Shown here piece after piece: positions 43,079 to 51,880 of a stretch of 64,000 nt of DNA. The notes under the pieces are model-generated. The model was not told the DNA's origin. It saw nothing but the letters and a program-made list of their open reading frames with translations, and ran no database searches. This stretch comes from Leptospira harrisiae (lineage in GTDB: Bacteria > Spirochaetota > Leptospiria > Leptospirales > Leptospiraceae), in assembly GCF_002811945.1 (NCBI RefSeq), contig NZ_NPDX01000001.1, forward strand, positions 853,501-917,500, given 5' to 3'. The position numbers were made by a program, and so were the translations under genes. Numbering within the stretch: position 1 is the first letter of the stretch; the number at the start of each line of letters is the position of its first letter.

Positions 43079-43425
43079 ATTCCATTATAGGAAAAATCTA
43101 ACGACAGTTTATTGTTCTTTCGATTCCTTTTTGATTGATTTATTATTTTTGTATCATGAATTTCTCATAAAATCGATAATCGACCAATTTAGAAAATAAA
43201 AAATTTCCTGAAACACCGAAACAATTTATATTCGTAGTTTCCCCTATCCACCATTGACAAATATCAAGAGCGACTTCTCGTTAAAAAAGAACAACGGAGT
43301 TGCTACAATTTTCTGATTTTTTAGCTTACGAAATGTTAGTCGAATGGATTACCTTGTGCCTGGTCTTAACGACTTATCGTATTCCCTTCGATTCTACGAC
43401 TAACATTTTGTTTGGAGTTAATAAA
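43079..43425. other. Regulatory spacer upstream of PAS chemoreceptor
   Basis: This 347-base AT-rich stretch is taken as non-coding. It holds an FNR/CRP-like palindrome at 43254-43267 and a TACAAT -10 candidate at 43304-43309. An in-frame extension of the chemoreceptor frame into this region from TTG 43300 lacks family similarity and is not used. Confidence 0.55.
43254..43267 (+). promoter_or_regulatory. FNR-like operator upstream of PAS chemoreceptor
   Basis: TTGACAAATATCAA matches the FNR consensus TTGAT-N4-ATCAA at nine of ten defined positions. It also contains a TTGACA that could instead be a -35 element, but no good -10 lies 17 bases on. TACAAT at 43304 is the nearest -10-like sequence. 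Confidence 0.45.
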
Positions 43426-45141
43426 TTGAAAAATATAAAAGTAAATTTTGTTGAAAATGTCCTTACCGAATCCGATGTCATCATCTCTCGCACCGATGCT
43501 AAAGGTTTGATTACCTATGTGTCGCCTGATTTTGCAAGAATTTCCGAATATACTGTAGAAGAAATGATCGGAAAACCACATAACATAGTGAGGCACCCTG
43601 ATATGCCAAAAATTGTTTTCGAGGAACTTTGGGACTACATTAAGGTAGGACTTCCTTGGACGGGTGCAGTTAAAAACAGAGCAAAATCTGGAAATTACTA
43701 TTGGGTTGATGCCACCGTAACCCCTATTTTAAATGAAGAAAGAAAAGTCATTGGTTATGTTTCGGTTCGAAAAAAACTAGCAGATGATAAAAAGAAATAT
43801 TATGATGAGTTATATAAAAAAATCAGAAAAAAAAGTTATTCTCTGCATAAAAAAACAAAAGTGTCAAAAAATCTCAAAACCATCAAGGTTTATGATGTTT
43901 TTTTTGTGTTAGCAGGTTGCCTTCCCTTTCTAGTACTTTTATGTATTTTTTATAATGATAAACCTTCGTTATGTGGTTTTTTGTTGTTTTTGCAAACATT
44001 GATTGCTTCAACCTTTCTCTATGTTTTATCGCAAAAGAATAAAAGGTTACAAAAAGCAACAGAATCAGTTATTTCTGTTTCTTCGGGAAGATTCCAATAC
44101 CCTGATCATTTCCATAATGATAGTAGAGACGAAGTAAAAATTATGTTAGTCTCTATGAAGAGTATGAGTATCAATCTTTGGGGAATTGTTTCACAAATTC
44201 AAAAAGCAACTCATGTTTCCATTCGAATTTCTGAGGAATTGACAGCACTCACAAATCACTTTTTCACTTCGACTCATTCTATGGCTACTGGAAGTGAAGA
44301 GGCAGCAGCCTGTATGGAAGAACTAACATCAGCTCTCACCAATATTAAGGAAATCACTTCCAACCATTCTGTGATCATGTCGGACATGAGAGACTATATG
44401 AATGCGGTGAACTTAAATTTGAATGGGACACAAAATGCATTGAGGGGATTGGATGAGATGTCGGTAAGGTCAACTCAAAAAGCAGACCTAGGAAAACAGA
44501 AAATTACTGATTCTTTAGAAGGAATTGAAGCTATCAAAAAAGTTTCTAGTAAAATTTTAAACATTGTTTCGATGATTACTGAGATTGCCGACAGAACCAA
44601 CTTACTTTCCTTAAATGCGTCCATTGAAGCGGCAAGGGCAGGGCATGTTGGTGCCGGGTTTGCAATAGTCGCCAAAGAAATGATGAGTTTGAATGAACAA
44701 ATCGGAATTTCTGCAGGTGAAATTAAATCTTATGTAGATGAAACTTTGTCGGTAATCCAAGAAACTTCTGCGAAAGTAAAAGATGCTTCTTTAGAAGTGT
44801 TTTCTGTTTCGGATTTATTTTATGAAATGAAATCTATTTTAAATAAAGTGGCAGCTTCTTTGTATCATGATCTTCAAGAATCAAACAGAGTGAAGTTAAA
44901 ATTGGAATCTGTTGAAGACCAAGTGAAACAAATTGATCAATCTGTTTTAGAGGCAAACTTAGCTTCGAAACAAATTTCAGGCATTCTTCTTGGGTTATCA
45001 GAACAAGCACAGGTCATTGCTTATAAATCGGAAGCCTTACACGAAAAGAGTTCTCTCGTTGTTTCTGAACCCAAAAAAATTATGGATTTAGTGGAACATT
45101 ACCATACAGGTAAAACCGAAAGTATGGAAATTGTATCTTGA
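43426..45141 (+). CDS. Aer-like PAS methyl-accepting chemotaxis protein
   Basis: This is a chemoreceptor of about 571 residues. TTG 43426 was chosen because GGAG lies eight to nine bases upstream and the family sequence begins here (VNFVENVLTESDVIISRTDAKG in part). The PAS domain (about 5-115) keeps the Aer signature: PHNIVRHPDMPK, LPWTGAVKNRAKSG and YYWVDATVTP, which in Aer binds FAD and reads redox state. Two membrane segments follow (about 158-176 and 182-201). The signalling domain has [18 protein letters not shown]. It probably directs energy or oxygen taxis. An FNR-like site lies upstream. Confidence 0.88.
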   Translation: MKNIKVNFVENVLTESDVIISRTDAKGLITYVSPDFARISEYTVEEMIGKPHNIVRHPDMPKIVFEELWDYIKVGLPWTGAVKNRAKSGNYYWVDATVTPILNEERKVIGYVSVRKKLADDKKKYYDELYKKIRKKSYSLHKKTKVSKNLKTIKVYDVFFVLAGCLPFLVLLCIFYNDKPSLCGFLLFLQTLIASTFLYVLSQKNKRLQKATESVISVSSGRFQYPDHFHNDSRDEVKIMLVSMKSMSINLWGIVSQIQKATHVSIRISEELTALTNHFFTSTHSMATGSEEAAACMEELTSALTNIKEITSNHSVIMSDMRDYMNAVNLNLNGTQNALRGLDEMSVRSTQKADLGKQKITDSLEGIEAIKKVSSKILNIVSMITEIADRTNLLSLNASIEAARAGHVGAGFAIVAKEMMSLNEQIGISAGEIKSYVDETLSVIQETSAKVKDASLEVFSVSDLFYEMKSILNKVAASLYHDLQESNRVKLKLESVEDQVKQIDQSVLEANLASKQISGILLGLSEQAQVIAYKSEALHEKSSLVVSEPKKIMDLVEHYHTGKTESMEIVS

Positions 45142-45218
45142 GATTTTTTGATCAGAGTATAGCTCTAAAAAAATGCAATTTGGTTTATGATGAACCTTCG
45201 ATGTTTTGATATGTATTG

Positions 45219-46997
45219 TTAGATGCGGTCAACTAATAATACAGTGACATCATCTGCAAAATCATTGGTCCCTACATAATCTCTAGCGGCACGAATTAGG
45301 TCGTCAGCGGAACTTTGTGTTTGTAGAGTTTTTGAATCTATGATTGCTTTTTTAAATAATTCATCGTCATAACGTTTGTTATGGTCTTTGGACATGTGTT
45401 CTGTGATTCCATCTGTGTACATGACCAAACGGTTTCCGGGAATAAAAGAGAATTTCTTTTCTTCGTAAAATAAATCGGGAATCAGTCCCAAAATTTTTCC
45501 TTTTACATCAAGTTGAATTAAAGGTGTATCTTTTTTATCTAATAAAAATGGGGCATGGTGGCCTGCATTCGCACAAAGGATCGTATCATTTTTGAGATCG
45601 ATGATCCCGTAAAAAGCGGTTAAAAAATTTCCTGCCAACTTCCCATACAACATATGGTTTAGTGTCGTTAGAAATAAAGAGGGGCTAAGTTTGATATCTT
45701 GTTCAAAATTTTTTAAAACCATATGAGCCATTGCTGCAAGTACAGCCGCCGAAAGCCCATGCCCAGAGATGTCTGCTATCAATATGGAGAATTTAGAATC
45801 TTCTAATTCAGTAACATCATAAAAGTCTCCACCCACTTGTTCAAGAGGAATGTGTGCCACACCATAAGATAATCCATTTGAATTCGGCAGAATCGAAGGC
45901 ATGATTTTTTTCATGATGTTTTTAGCGCGGTTCAATTCTTTTCCAGTATCTACAATTTGGTGAAATAATTGTGCGTTTTTAATTGTACTGCTGAGTCTTG
46001 CGGCAATATTTGTAAGTAGATCTAAATCAGAATGTTGGAAAGCATAACCCGAAACTTTGTTATTGATACTGATAACACCAAGCAGTTCGTCTTGAAAAAT
46101 TAGAGGTGCTGAAATAAGAGATTTTGATTCAAATTTATATGGTGAAAGTTTGTTGTATCTTGGATCTAAATCCAAATTGTGAATGAGAAGACTTTCTTTT
46201 TTTTCTGCCACCCAACCTGAAACTCCAGTCCCATAAGGCACTTTGATTTGGTCATAAGCATCTTCTGGAATTCCTTTTGCAGAGAGAATGCTTAATTCTT
46301 GTTTTTCGGAATTTGCAAGATAAATGGTTCCAGAAGAGGCGCCAAGGTATTCTAAAACTCGATTGAGAATCCACTTACCTAATTCATTTAAACTTTTTTC
46401 TGATACTGACAATCTTTCGAATTCATATAACAGAGATAATTCGAGAATTCGTTTGTCCAAACTATCTTTGGTATTTGCATTTTGAATGGCAGTAGCAGCA
46501 ACTTCGGATAAGGAAATTAAATATTCTAAATCAGAAGCATCAAAAATTCTATTATTTGTTTTATTGATGACTTCTAAAGTACCGATCAGTCTTTCTTCAA
46601 CAAAAAGAGGAACACAAATCAAAGACTTGGTTTTGAAGCCAGTGCGTTTGTCCATACTCGCATTGAATCTTGGGTCTTTGTAAGCATCTTCCAGAGCTAT
46701 GGGTTTTTTCTCTCGGGCGACCATACCCACAATTCCTTCACCTAATTCTAATCGAGCATACTGCTGGATGATTTCTCCTTTTTCCCCTAAAGCCACTTCG
46801 CAATACAAAAATTCTTCATCTTCCAAAAGAAAGAGGGAACTTGCTTCAGCTTCCAGTAGATCTTTAGAATATAACATAATGAGTGGTAAGAGTTGGTGCA
46901 AATCCAGGTTTGCATTCAGAATGGAAGAGATATGGAGTAGGCTACGAAACTTACTAAGGCTAGTTTGAGGGTCTAACGACATGGACACGATACCCAT
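45219..46997 (-). CDS. GAF-domain SpoIIE/PP2C phosphatase
   Basis: This is a 592-residue cytosolic signalling phosphatase. Two GAF domains (about 25-175 and 205-340) have characteristic GEGIVGMVARE and GTGVSGWVAEKKE turns. A short helical linker and the PP2C domain follow, with QVGGDFYDV, ADISGHGLSAAVLAAM, ANAGHHAPFLL and YTDGITE, all metal or active-site motifs. Its job is to dephosphorylate a STAS antagonist in response to a ligand bound by GAF. ATG 46997 with GAGAG upstream was chosen. Another start at 46982 is possible. It is divergent from nirK. Confidence 0.9.
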   Translation of the reverse strand: MGIVSMSLDPQTSLSKFRSLLHISSILNANLDLHQLLPLIMLYSKDLLEAEASSLFLLEDEEFLYCEVALGEKGEIIQQYARLELGEGIVGMVAREKKPIALEDAYKDPRFNASMDKRTGFKTKSLICVPLFVEERLIGTLEVINKTNNRIFDASDLEYLISLSEVAATAIQNANTKDSLDKRILELSLLYEFERLSVSEKSLNELGKWILNRVLEYLGASSGTIYLANSEKQELSILSAKGIPEDAYDQIKVPYGTGVSGWVAEKKESLLIHNLDLDPRYNKLSPYKFESKSLISAPLIFQDELLGVISINNKVSGYAFQHSDLDLLTNIAARLSSTIKNAQLFHQIVDTGKELNRAKNIMKKIMPSILPNSNGLSYGVAHIPLEQVGGDFYDVTELEDSKFSILIADISGHGLSAAVLAAMAHMVLKNFEQDIKLSPSLFLTTLNHMLYGKLAGNFLTAFYGIIDLKNDTILCANAGHHAPFLLDKKDTPLIQLDVKGKILGLIPDLFYEEKKFSFIPGNRLVMYTDGITEHMSKDHNKRYDDELFKKAIIDSKTLQTQSSADDLIRAARDYVGTNDFADDVTVLLVDRI

Positions 46998-47127
46998 ATT
47001 TCTCTCAGTTTCGAATTCGTCGATTTAGAAATTCAATTCAGTTTTTTCTTAAAATGAGAAAACGGAAGAAAAACTTGTTCTCGATTCTCCATTTTTGTGC
47101 ATTTTGTAATGTTTGCACTCGAATCCC

Positions 47128-47141
47128 TTGATTTGTATCAA
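47128..47141 (+). promoter_or_regulatory. Perfect FNR-type operator of nirK
   Basis: TTGATTTGTATCAA is a perfect match to TTGAT-N4-ATCAA. Its centre (47134.5) lies 41.5 bases before the transcription start predicted from the -10 element at 47164-47169. This is the spacing of class II FNR activation. The motif is also a palindrome for CRP-like regulators of the same family (Dnr, NnrR). Confidence 0.85.
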
Positions 47142-47163
47142 TGCGGCTTGGGTTGACATAATT

Positions 47164-47169
47164 TAGAAT
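47164..47169 (+). promoter_or_regulatory. Candidate -10 element of nirK promoter
   Basis: TAGAAT agrees with TATAAT at five of six positions and would start RNA near base 47176, leaving a 13-base leader before ATG 47189. There is no good -35, as expected for an activator-dependent promoter. Confidence 0.6.
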
Positions 47170-47188
47170 GAAACCAGAGGATACGGAA

Positions 47189-48589
47189 ATGTATTTAAAA
47201 CTGCCGAAACCAAAGACCTTCGAGATTTATCTTCTTCTTCTGGTGATAACAAGTTTATTCAGTGTTTGTTCTGGACAAAAAACAGAAGAGGCAAAACTCA
47301 CATATGCACCTGAAGTGCCACCACATATCGATAGAAAAAGCGAAGCTAAAGTCATCGTTAATATGGAAACTGTGGAAGTTGTGGGTCGACTTGCAGACGG
47401 AGTGGAGTATACATTTTGGACTTTTGGGGGATCAGTTCCTGGGCCAATGATTCGAGTCCGAGAAGGAGATGAAGTAGAATTTCATTTAAAAAATCATCCT
47501 TCTAGTAAAATGCCACATAATATCGATTTGCATGCGGTTACTGGTCAAGGAGGCGGTGCTGCTGCTTCTCTTACAATCCCTGGCCATGCTTCTAAATTTT
47601 CCTTTAAGGCAATCAATCCAGGTTTGTATATTTATCATTGTGCCACTTCTCCTGTGGGTATGCATATAGCAAATGGAATGTATGGTCTTATCTTTGTGCA
47701 ACCAAAGGATGATCTTCCAAAAGTAGACAAAGAATACTATGTTGTTCAAAGTGAATTTTATACCAAAGGGAAAAATGGAGAACCTGGTCTTCAACCATTT
47801 AGCATGGAAAAGGCGATAACAGAAATTCCTGATTATGTAGTGTTTAATGGTTCCGTTGGTTCCCTTGTGGAAGACAGGGCTATTACAGCAAAAGTCGGAG
47901 AGACTGTGCGATTGTTTGTTGGGAACGGCGGGCCCAATTTAGTTTCTTCATTCCATGTGATCGGAGAAATTTTTGACAATGTGTATACAGAAGGTGGAAT
48001 TTTACCTAACCAAAAGAATGTCCAAACTACTCTTATCCCTGCTGGTGGTTCTGCCATTGTGGATTTCAAAGTGGAGGTTCCTGGTACTCTTATTCTTGTA
48101 GATCATTCTATATTTAGAACATTTAACAAAGGTTCTCTTGGAATGCTTAAAGTGGAAGGGGAACCAAATGCCACAGTGTACTCAGGAAAACAAGATGATA
48201 CAGTGTATCTACCTGAAGGTCCAGCCATCCAAAGAATGGTCACCGAAGTCAAACCAAAGGTATCTGCAAAAACTCCTAAAGAAATTTTGGCAAATGGGGA
48301 AAGAGTTTATAAATCTGTTTGTGCTGCTTGTCATATGAAAGAGGGACAAGGTGTGGTTGGTGTATTTCCTCCCCTTGCAAAATCTGATTATTTAAACGCA
48401 GATAAAGCACGTGCCATCCAAATTTTAAAGAAAGGACTCAGTGGCTCCATTACGGTCAATGGACAAAAATATAATAATGTTATGCCTCATTTAGAACTTT
48501 CAAATGAAGAGATTGCAAGTGTTCTTAGTTATGTTTATAACCAATGGGGAAACAAAGGTATTATGGTTTCTGAATCTGAGGTAAGATAA
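47189..48589 (+). CDS. nirK: Copper nitrite reductase NirK with fused C-terminal cytochrome c
   Basis: This enzyme reduces nitrite to nitric oxide. ATG 47189 has GAGG eight bases upstream. ATG 47168 would lie upstream of the inferred transcript start. The 466 residues begin with a signal ending near Cys27 (LFSVCSG), perhaps a lipoprotein. Two cupredoxin domains follow. Type 1 copper ligands are His110, Cys151, His159 and Met164. Type 2 ligands are His115, His150 and His306. Catalytic Asp113 and His256 are present. A c-type cytochrome (about 363-455) has CAACH at 378-382 and Met432. The fused donor marks the three-domain class. It is followed by nirV and a SCO gene. Confidence 0.93.
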   Translation: MYLKLPKPKTFEIYLLLLVITSLFSVCSGQKTEEAKLTYAPEVPPHIDRKSEAKVIVNMETVEVVGRLADGVEYTFWTFGGSVPGPMIRVREGDEVEFHLKNHPSSKMPHNIDLHAVTGQGGGAAASLTIPGHASKFSFKAINPGLYIYHCATSPVGMHIANGMYGLIFVQPKDDLPKVDKEYYVVQSEFYTKGKNGEPGLQPFSMEKAITEIPDYVVFNGSVGSLVEDRAITAKVGETVRLFVGNGGPNLVSSFHVIGEIFDNVYTEGGILPNQKNVQTTLIPAGGSAIVDFKVEVPGTLILVDHSIFRTFNKGSLGMLKVEGEPNATVYSGKQDDTVYLPEGPAIQRMVTEVKPKVSAKTPKEILANGERVYKSVCAACHMKEGQGVVGVFPPLAKSDYLNADKARAIQILKKGLSGSITVNGQKYNNVMPHLELSNEEIASVLSYVYNQWGNKGIMVSESEVR

Positions 48590-48611
48590 CCCCATAATTT
48601 TTGGATAAACA

Positions 48612-49379
48612 ATGAATCGTTTTTTGATTTATTTGATTTTGGTTTTTGCGGTTTCACTTCCTGCTGAGATGGTAAAAATTCCCGCAGGAAGCTGGAAACC
48701 TTTTTTAAAAGAAAAAGATTCTAAGTTAGGTGAGATTGTTAAGATAAAAAGTTTTTATTTAGATGAATACCCCATAACCAAAAAAGAATATTTCGAATTT
48801 ATCAACGCAAATCCTCAATGGAAAAAAGGAAAAGTTTCTAATTTATTTGCAGATACTGGGTATTTGGGGGATTGGAAAGAAAAAATTCCAAACGACCGGG
48901 AGATCAATTCCCCTGTAACGTATGTTTCATGGTTTAGTGCCAATGCCTATTGTCAGTGGAAGGGCAAACGATTACCAACTGAATCAGAATGGGAATATGT
49001 AGCAAACATCCCACCCACTGGTAAAAATAAAAAAGCCGTCGAATCGGTAATCCTTGGCTGGTATGGTGAACAAAAACCTGAATTTCTGCCATCTGTTGGA
49101 AAATACAAAAATGGACTTGGTGTTTATGACCAACATGGGATGATTTGGGAATGGGTATTAGATTTTAACAATACTTCCGTGACAGGAGATTCAAGGCAAG
49201 ATACCGATTTAGAAAATAGTCTTTTTTGTGGTGGAGGTTCATTGAAAGCCAATGATTTTTCCAATTACGCATCTTACATGCGTTATGGATATCGTGCTGG
49301 ACTCAAAGGCTGGTATACCGCCAAATATTTAGGATTTAGATGTGCATCAGAATTTAAAGTTAAGGACAATCCATTATGA
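48612..49379 (+). CDS. nirV: NirV-like formylglycine-generating-enzyme family protein
   Basis: This is a 255-residue exported protein with a signal peptide (MNRFLIYLILVFAVSLPAEM). The SUMF1/FGE fold is clear from MVKIPAGSW, FYLDEYPITKKEYFEF, PVTYVSWFSANAYCQWKGKRLPTE (in part), SEWEYVA and YLGFRCASE. It retains the LGFRC cysteine but lacks the second FGE active-site cysteine, so it is unlikely to be a normal sulfatase activator. NirV genes lie next to nirK in many denitrifiers and their exact role is not settled. It lies 22 bases after nirK and overlaps the SCO gene by four bases. Confidence 0.85.
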   Translation: MNRFLIYLILVFAVSLPAEMVKIPAGSWKPFLKEKDSKLGEIVKIKSFYLDEYPITKKEYFEFINANPQWKKGKVSNLFADTGYLGDWKEKIPNDREINSPVTYVSWFSANAYCQWKGKRLPTESEWEYVANIPPTGKNKKAVESVILGWYGEQKPEFLPSVGKYKNGLGVYDQHGMIWEWVLDFNNTSVTGDSRQDTDLENSLFCGGGSLKANDFSNYASYMRYGYRAGLKGWYTAKYLGFRCASEFKVKDNPL

Positions 49380-49987
49380 AATTCCAGTTTGTTTCCCCCA
49401 TTTTTATTTTTTTGGTTTGTTTCAGTTTTAACTGCGATGAACATAATTTAAATAACCACCACCATCATGGTGAGGATCATGTTTTAGCTGCGAGTGATGC
49501 AGCCCAAGGAAGTTTGTTTGATTTAGGTTCCCAATGGACAACGGAATCCAATCAAACCATTGGATTGAATCAATATAGAGGTAAACTTTTTATCATCAGT
49601 ATGTTTTATGCAACTTGTCAGTCTATTTGCCCAAGACTTGTTGCTGATATGGAACAATTAGCTAAAAAAATAAATGAATCTACCGGACAATATCCTCGTA
49701 TGGTCCTTGTTAGTTTTGATACCGAAAAAGACAATCCAGAAGTTCTAAATCGTTACAAAAAGAAAATGAATTTAAACGACAATTGGACTTTTCTATCGGG
49801 GAAAGAGGCAGACATTCGAATGTTGTCAGTTGTCCTTGGGATAAATTATAAAAAAATCTCGAATGGAGAGTTTAACCATTCTGCAGTCTATAGTTTGGTT
49901 TCTAAAGAAGGATTTGTAGTTTCTCGGATTGAAGGGATTGGTTCGAATACGGAGACGCTGTTGGCTCAATACCAAAAGTTAAAATAA
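49376..49987 (+). CDS. SCO1/SenC-type copper chaperone
   Basis: This 203-residue thioredoxin-fold protein is likely a lipoprotein (Cys20 in SFNC). The SCO copper site Cys81-x3-Cys85 (ATCQSICP) and His168 (NHSAV) are present. Near the N-terminus a run of histidines (HHHHGEDH, about 28-35) may give extra copper binding. SCO proteins load copper into periplasmic enzymes. Here the likely client is NirK, as it sits at the end of nirK-nirV and overlaps nirV. An inverted repeat lies just downstream. Confidence 0.88.
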   Translation: MKFQFVSPIFIFLVCFSFNCDEHNLNNHHHHGEDHVLAASDAAQGSLFDLGSQWTTESNQTIGLNQYRGKLFIISMFYATCQSICPRLVADMEQLAKKINESTGQYPRMVLVSFDTEKDNPEVLNRYKKKMNLNDNWTFLSGKEADIRMLSVVLGINYKKISNGEFNHSAVYSLVSKEGFVVSRIEGIGSNTETLLAQYQKLK

Positions 49988-49998
49988 CCCATTGTGGC

Positions 49999-50029
49999 AT
50001 AGTTTTGTATTCTATGAAAACAAAACTAT
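49999..50029. terminator. Inverted repeat between convergent genes
   Basis: ATAGTTTTGT and ACAAAACTAT form a ten-pair, AT-rich stem with an 11-base loop, between the end of the SCO gene and the convergent SDR gene. No long T-run follows on either strand, so termination by it is only possible. Confidence 0.45.
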
Positions 50030-50050
50030 AATCCATATTCGGATGTTCGG

Positions 50051-50785
50051 TTAAAATGGAGGTAGGCGTTTGAAAATCCATTCGGGTATCATTCGAATTG
50101 CCACCATAATCCATCTCCAGGGCCAACGAATGTATACCAAATTTTTTTTCTTCAATCCTGCATCTACAATGAGTTCAGCTGCAACTTCAGGTTGTAAGGT
50201 GAGCCAAGGAACAAGTTTATGACCTTCCGACATTTTTGTATACACAGGCCCTAATTGGATGGTTGTGATATGAACTCCTTTGGAAAACAAAAGTGACCTA
50301 AGTCCTGAAAGATAAGTAGTTAGTCCTGCTTTGGCGCTACCATAGATATAGTTCATTTGTCTGCCTCGGTCACCCGCCACAGAACTAATCGCAACAATGG
50401 TTCCTTCGCCTTTTTTTTCCATATCCAAGGATATGATATTTATAAGAGACACTACTGCTGAATAATTAGTCTGAATGGTTTTTAAAAGTTCGTTTTGGTC
50501 TTTCCTCGCTTTGGTTTGGTCTTCGTAGTATCCTACAACGAAAAAAACGATATCTGGCTTATTTCTAAGTTCCTCATAAAACTTCTGATGCGAACTAAAA
50601 TTGGTGACGTCCCATTCGGAAATATCCACAGAAGAAGAGTAATCTGATTGGATTTTTGATTTTATATCAGATAACTTTTGTTTGTTTCTTCCTGTTAAAG
50701 AAAGTGAATAACCTCTTTTGGCAAGAGATTCTGTAATATGGATACCAATGTCGGATGTAGCGCCAACAACGAGTGCATTTTTCAT
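50051..50785 (-). CDS. Short-chain dehydrogenase/reductase
   Basis: This 244-residue Rossmann-fold oxidoreductase carries the NAD(P) motif VGATSDIGIHI, the catalytic Ser in AISSVAGDRG, and the catalytic YxxxK as YGSAKAG. The sequence after LTGRNKQKL is compatible with NADP. It resembles the DprE2-type group that acts on sugar or polyprenyl substrates by its GATSDIG start and conserved C-terminal WPWRW segment. The real substrate is unknown. The gene is separated from the MBL-fold gene upstream by 53 bases. Confidence 0.85.
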   Translation of the reverse strand: MKNALVVGATSDIGIHITESLAKRGYSLSLTGRNKQKLSDIKSKIQSDYSSSVDISEWDVTNFSSHQKFYEELRNKPDIVFFVVGYYEDQTKARKDQNELLKTIQTNYSAVVSLINIISLDMEKKGEGTIVAISSVAGDRGRQMNYIYGSAKAGLTTYLSGLRSLLFSKGVHITTIQLGPVYTKMSEGHKLVPWLTLQPEVAAELIVDAGLKKKNLVYIRWPWRWIMVAIRMIPEWIFKRLPPF

Positions 50786-50838
50786 TTATAAAACCTAAAG
50801 AAAATTGATCTTAACTTATTTTGTAAAGAGTTTCTCTG

Positions 50839-51870
50839 TCACTGAAAATTCCACCAACCATCTACACTTCCTGATCCAGTAAATTCAAAACTTTCTCCAA
50901 TTTTTGGAACTTGTAAATTAAGTTTTATACTTTGTGAGGCAACAAGGACTCGTTTGATAGGGTCATTCCAAGGATGGAGGGATAAAATAAATTTTCCCCA
51001 GTGTACTGGTACAAAGGACTTGGCACCAATATTTGCAGCTGCGAGTGCCGTTTCTTCTGGTCTCATATGAATGGAAGGCCAGTCATCACCATATTGGCCA
51101 CATTCTAAAAATGCTAAGTCAAACGGTCCATATTTTTTTCCAATGGATTCAAACACGGATCCATATCCGGAGTCTCCGCCAATAAAAACTTTATAATCGC
51201 CTAGTTTCAAAACATAAGAGCACCAAAGACTTTTGTTTCTTAGTACACTTCGTCCGGAAAAATGTCGTGTTGGGGTTGCCGTAACATTGACAACGGAATC
51301 AATTTCTCTTGATTCAAACCAATCTAGTTCAATGATTTTTGAGAGTGGAACACCCCAAGATAACAAATGTGCCGAAACTCCTAACGGAACGACGATTTTC
51401 TTTGTTCGCGGGTGAATTTTTAACATTGTTTCATAATCAAGGTGATCATAATGATCGTGAGTAATGATAAGAATGTCTAAATCGGGCATATCTTCTGGTA
51501 GATAAATATCTGTTCCTTCAAAAGATTGAACGGCAAATGGAACCGGGGAAGCATAACCAGAAAAAACAGGATCTACTAAGATTTTTTTTCCCTGAGCGAG
51601 TAAAAGATAGGAAGAATGCCCAAACCAAATGTACTGTGCTTTGTTTGCATCTAGTTCTTTTAAATTGATTTTAGTGGAAGGAATTGGGGAAGATGGTCGA
51701 ATGGAGTTTGGTTTTTGCCAGTATTTAATTGCCATTTTCCAGTAAGAACTGTTAGGCGCTAACATTTCAGTATGTTCGATATTTTTAAAACTACCTGATT
51801 GGAAGTGTTCAGATTGGGAGATCCGTTTGAGTAGGTCTCCATGAGGGAGTTTGCCGAGAGTTGTTGCCAA
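50839..51870 (-). CDS. Metallo-beta-lactamase-fold hydrolase (NAPE-PLD-like)
   Basis: This 343-residue enzyme has a two-metal MBL fold: ITHDHYDHLD is the HxHxDH motif, GGDSGYG gives the bridging Asp, and VPVHWGKF the last His. Its arrangement and the early LKELDANKAQYIWFGHSS segment fit the UlaG/NAPE-PLD-like group (lipid or nucleotide phosphodiesterase). No membrane segment is seen. It follows the hybrid kinase gene after ten bases, so it is probably co-transcribed. Substrate unknown. Confidence 0.85.
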   Translation of the reverse strand: MATTLGKLPHGDLLKRISQSEHFQSGSFKNIEHTEMLAPNSSYWKMAIKYWQKPNSIRPSSPIPSTKINLKELDANKAQYIWFGHSSYLLLAQGKKILVDPVFSGYASPVPFAVQSFEGTDIYLPEDMPDLDILIITHDHYDHLDYETMLKIHPRTKKIVVPLGVSAHLLSWGVPLSKIIELDWFESREIDSVVNVTATPTRHFSGRSVLRNKSLWCSYVLKLGDYKVFIGGDSGYGSVFESIGKKYGPFDLAFLECGQYGDDWPSIHMRPEETALAAANIGAKSFVPVHWGKFILSLHPWNDPIKRVLVASQSIKLNLQVPKIGESFEFTGSGSVDGWWNFQ

Positions 51871-51880
51871 AATTTTGTCC

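Noticed and set aside
43300..43425. TTG 43300 or ATG 43333 as start of the PAS chemoreceptor
   Set aside because: The added residues do not match Aer-like proteins and have no ribosome binding site, whereas TTG 43426 follows GGAG at correct spacing.
47168..47188. Upstream ATG for nirK
   Set aside because: It overlaps the predicted -10 element and lies before the predicted transcription start. ATG 47189 has the better ribosome binding site and still gives a full signal peptide.
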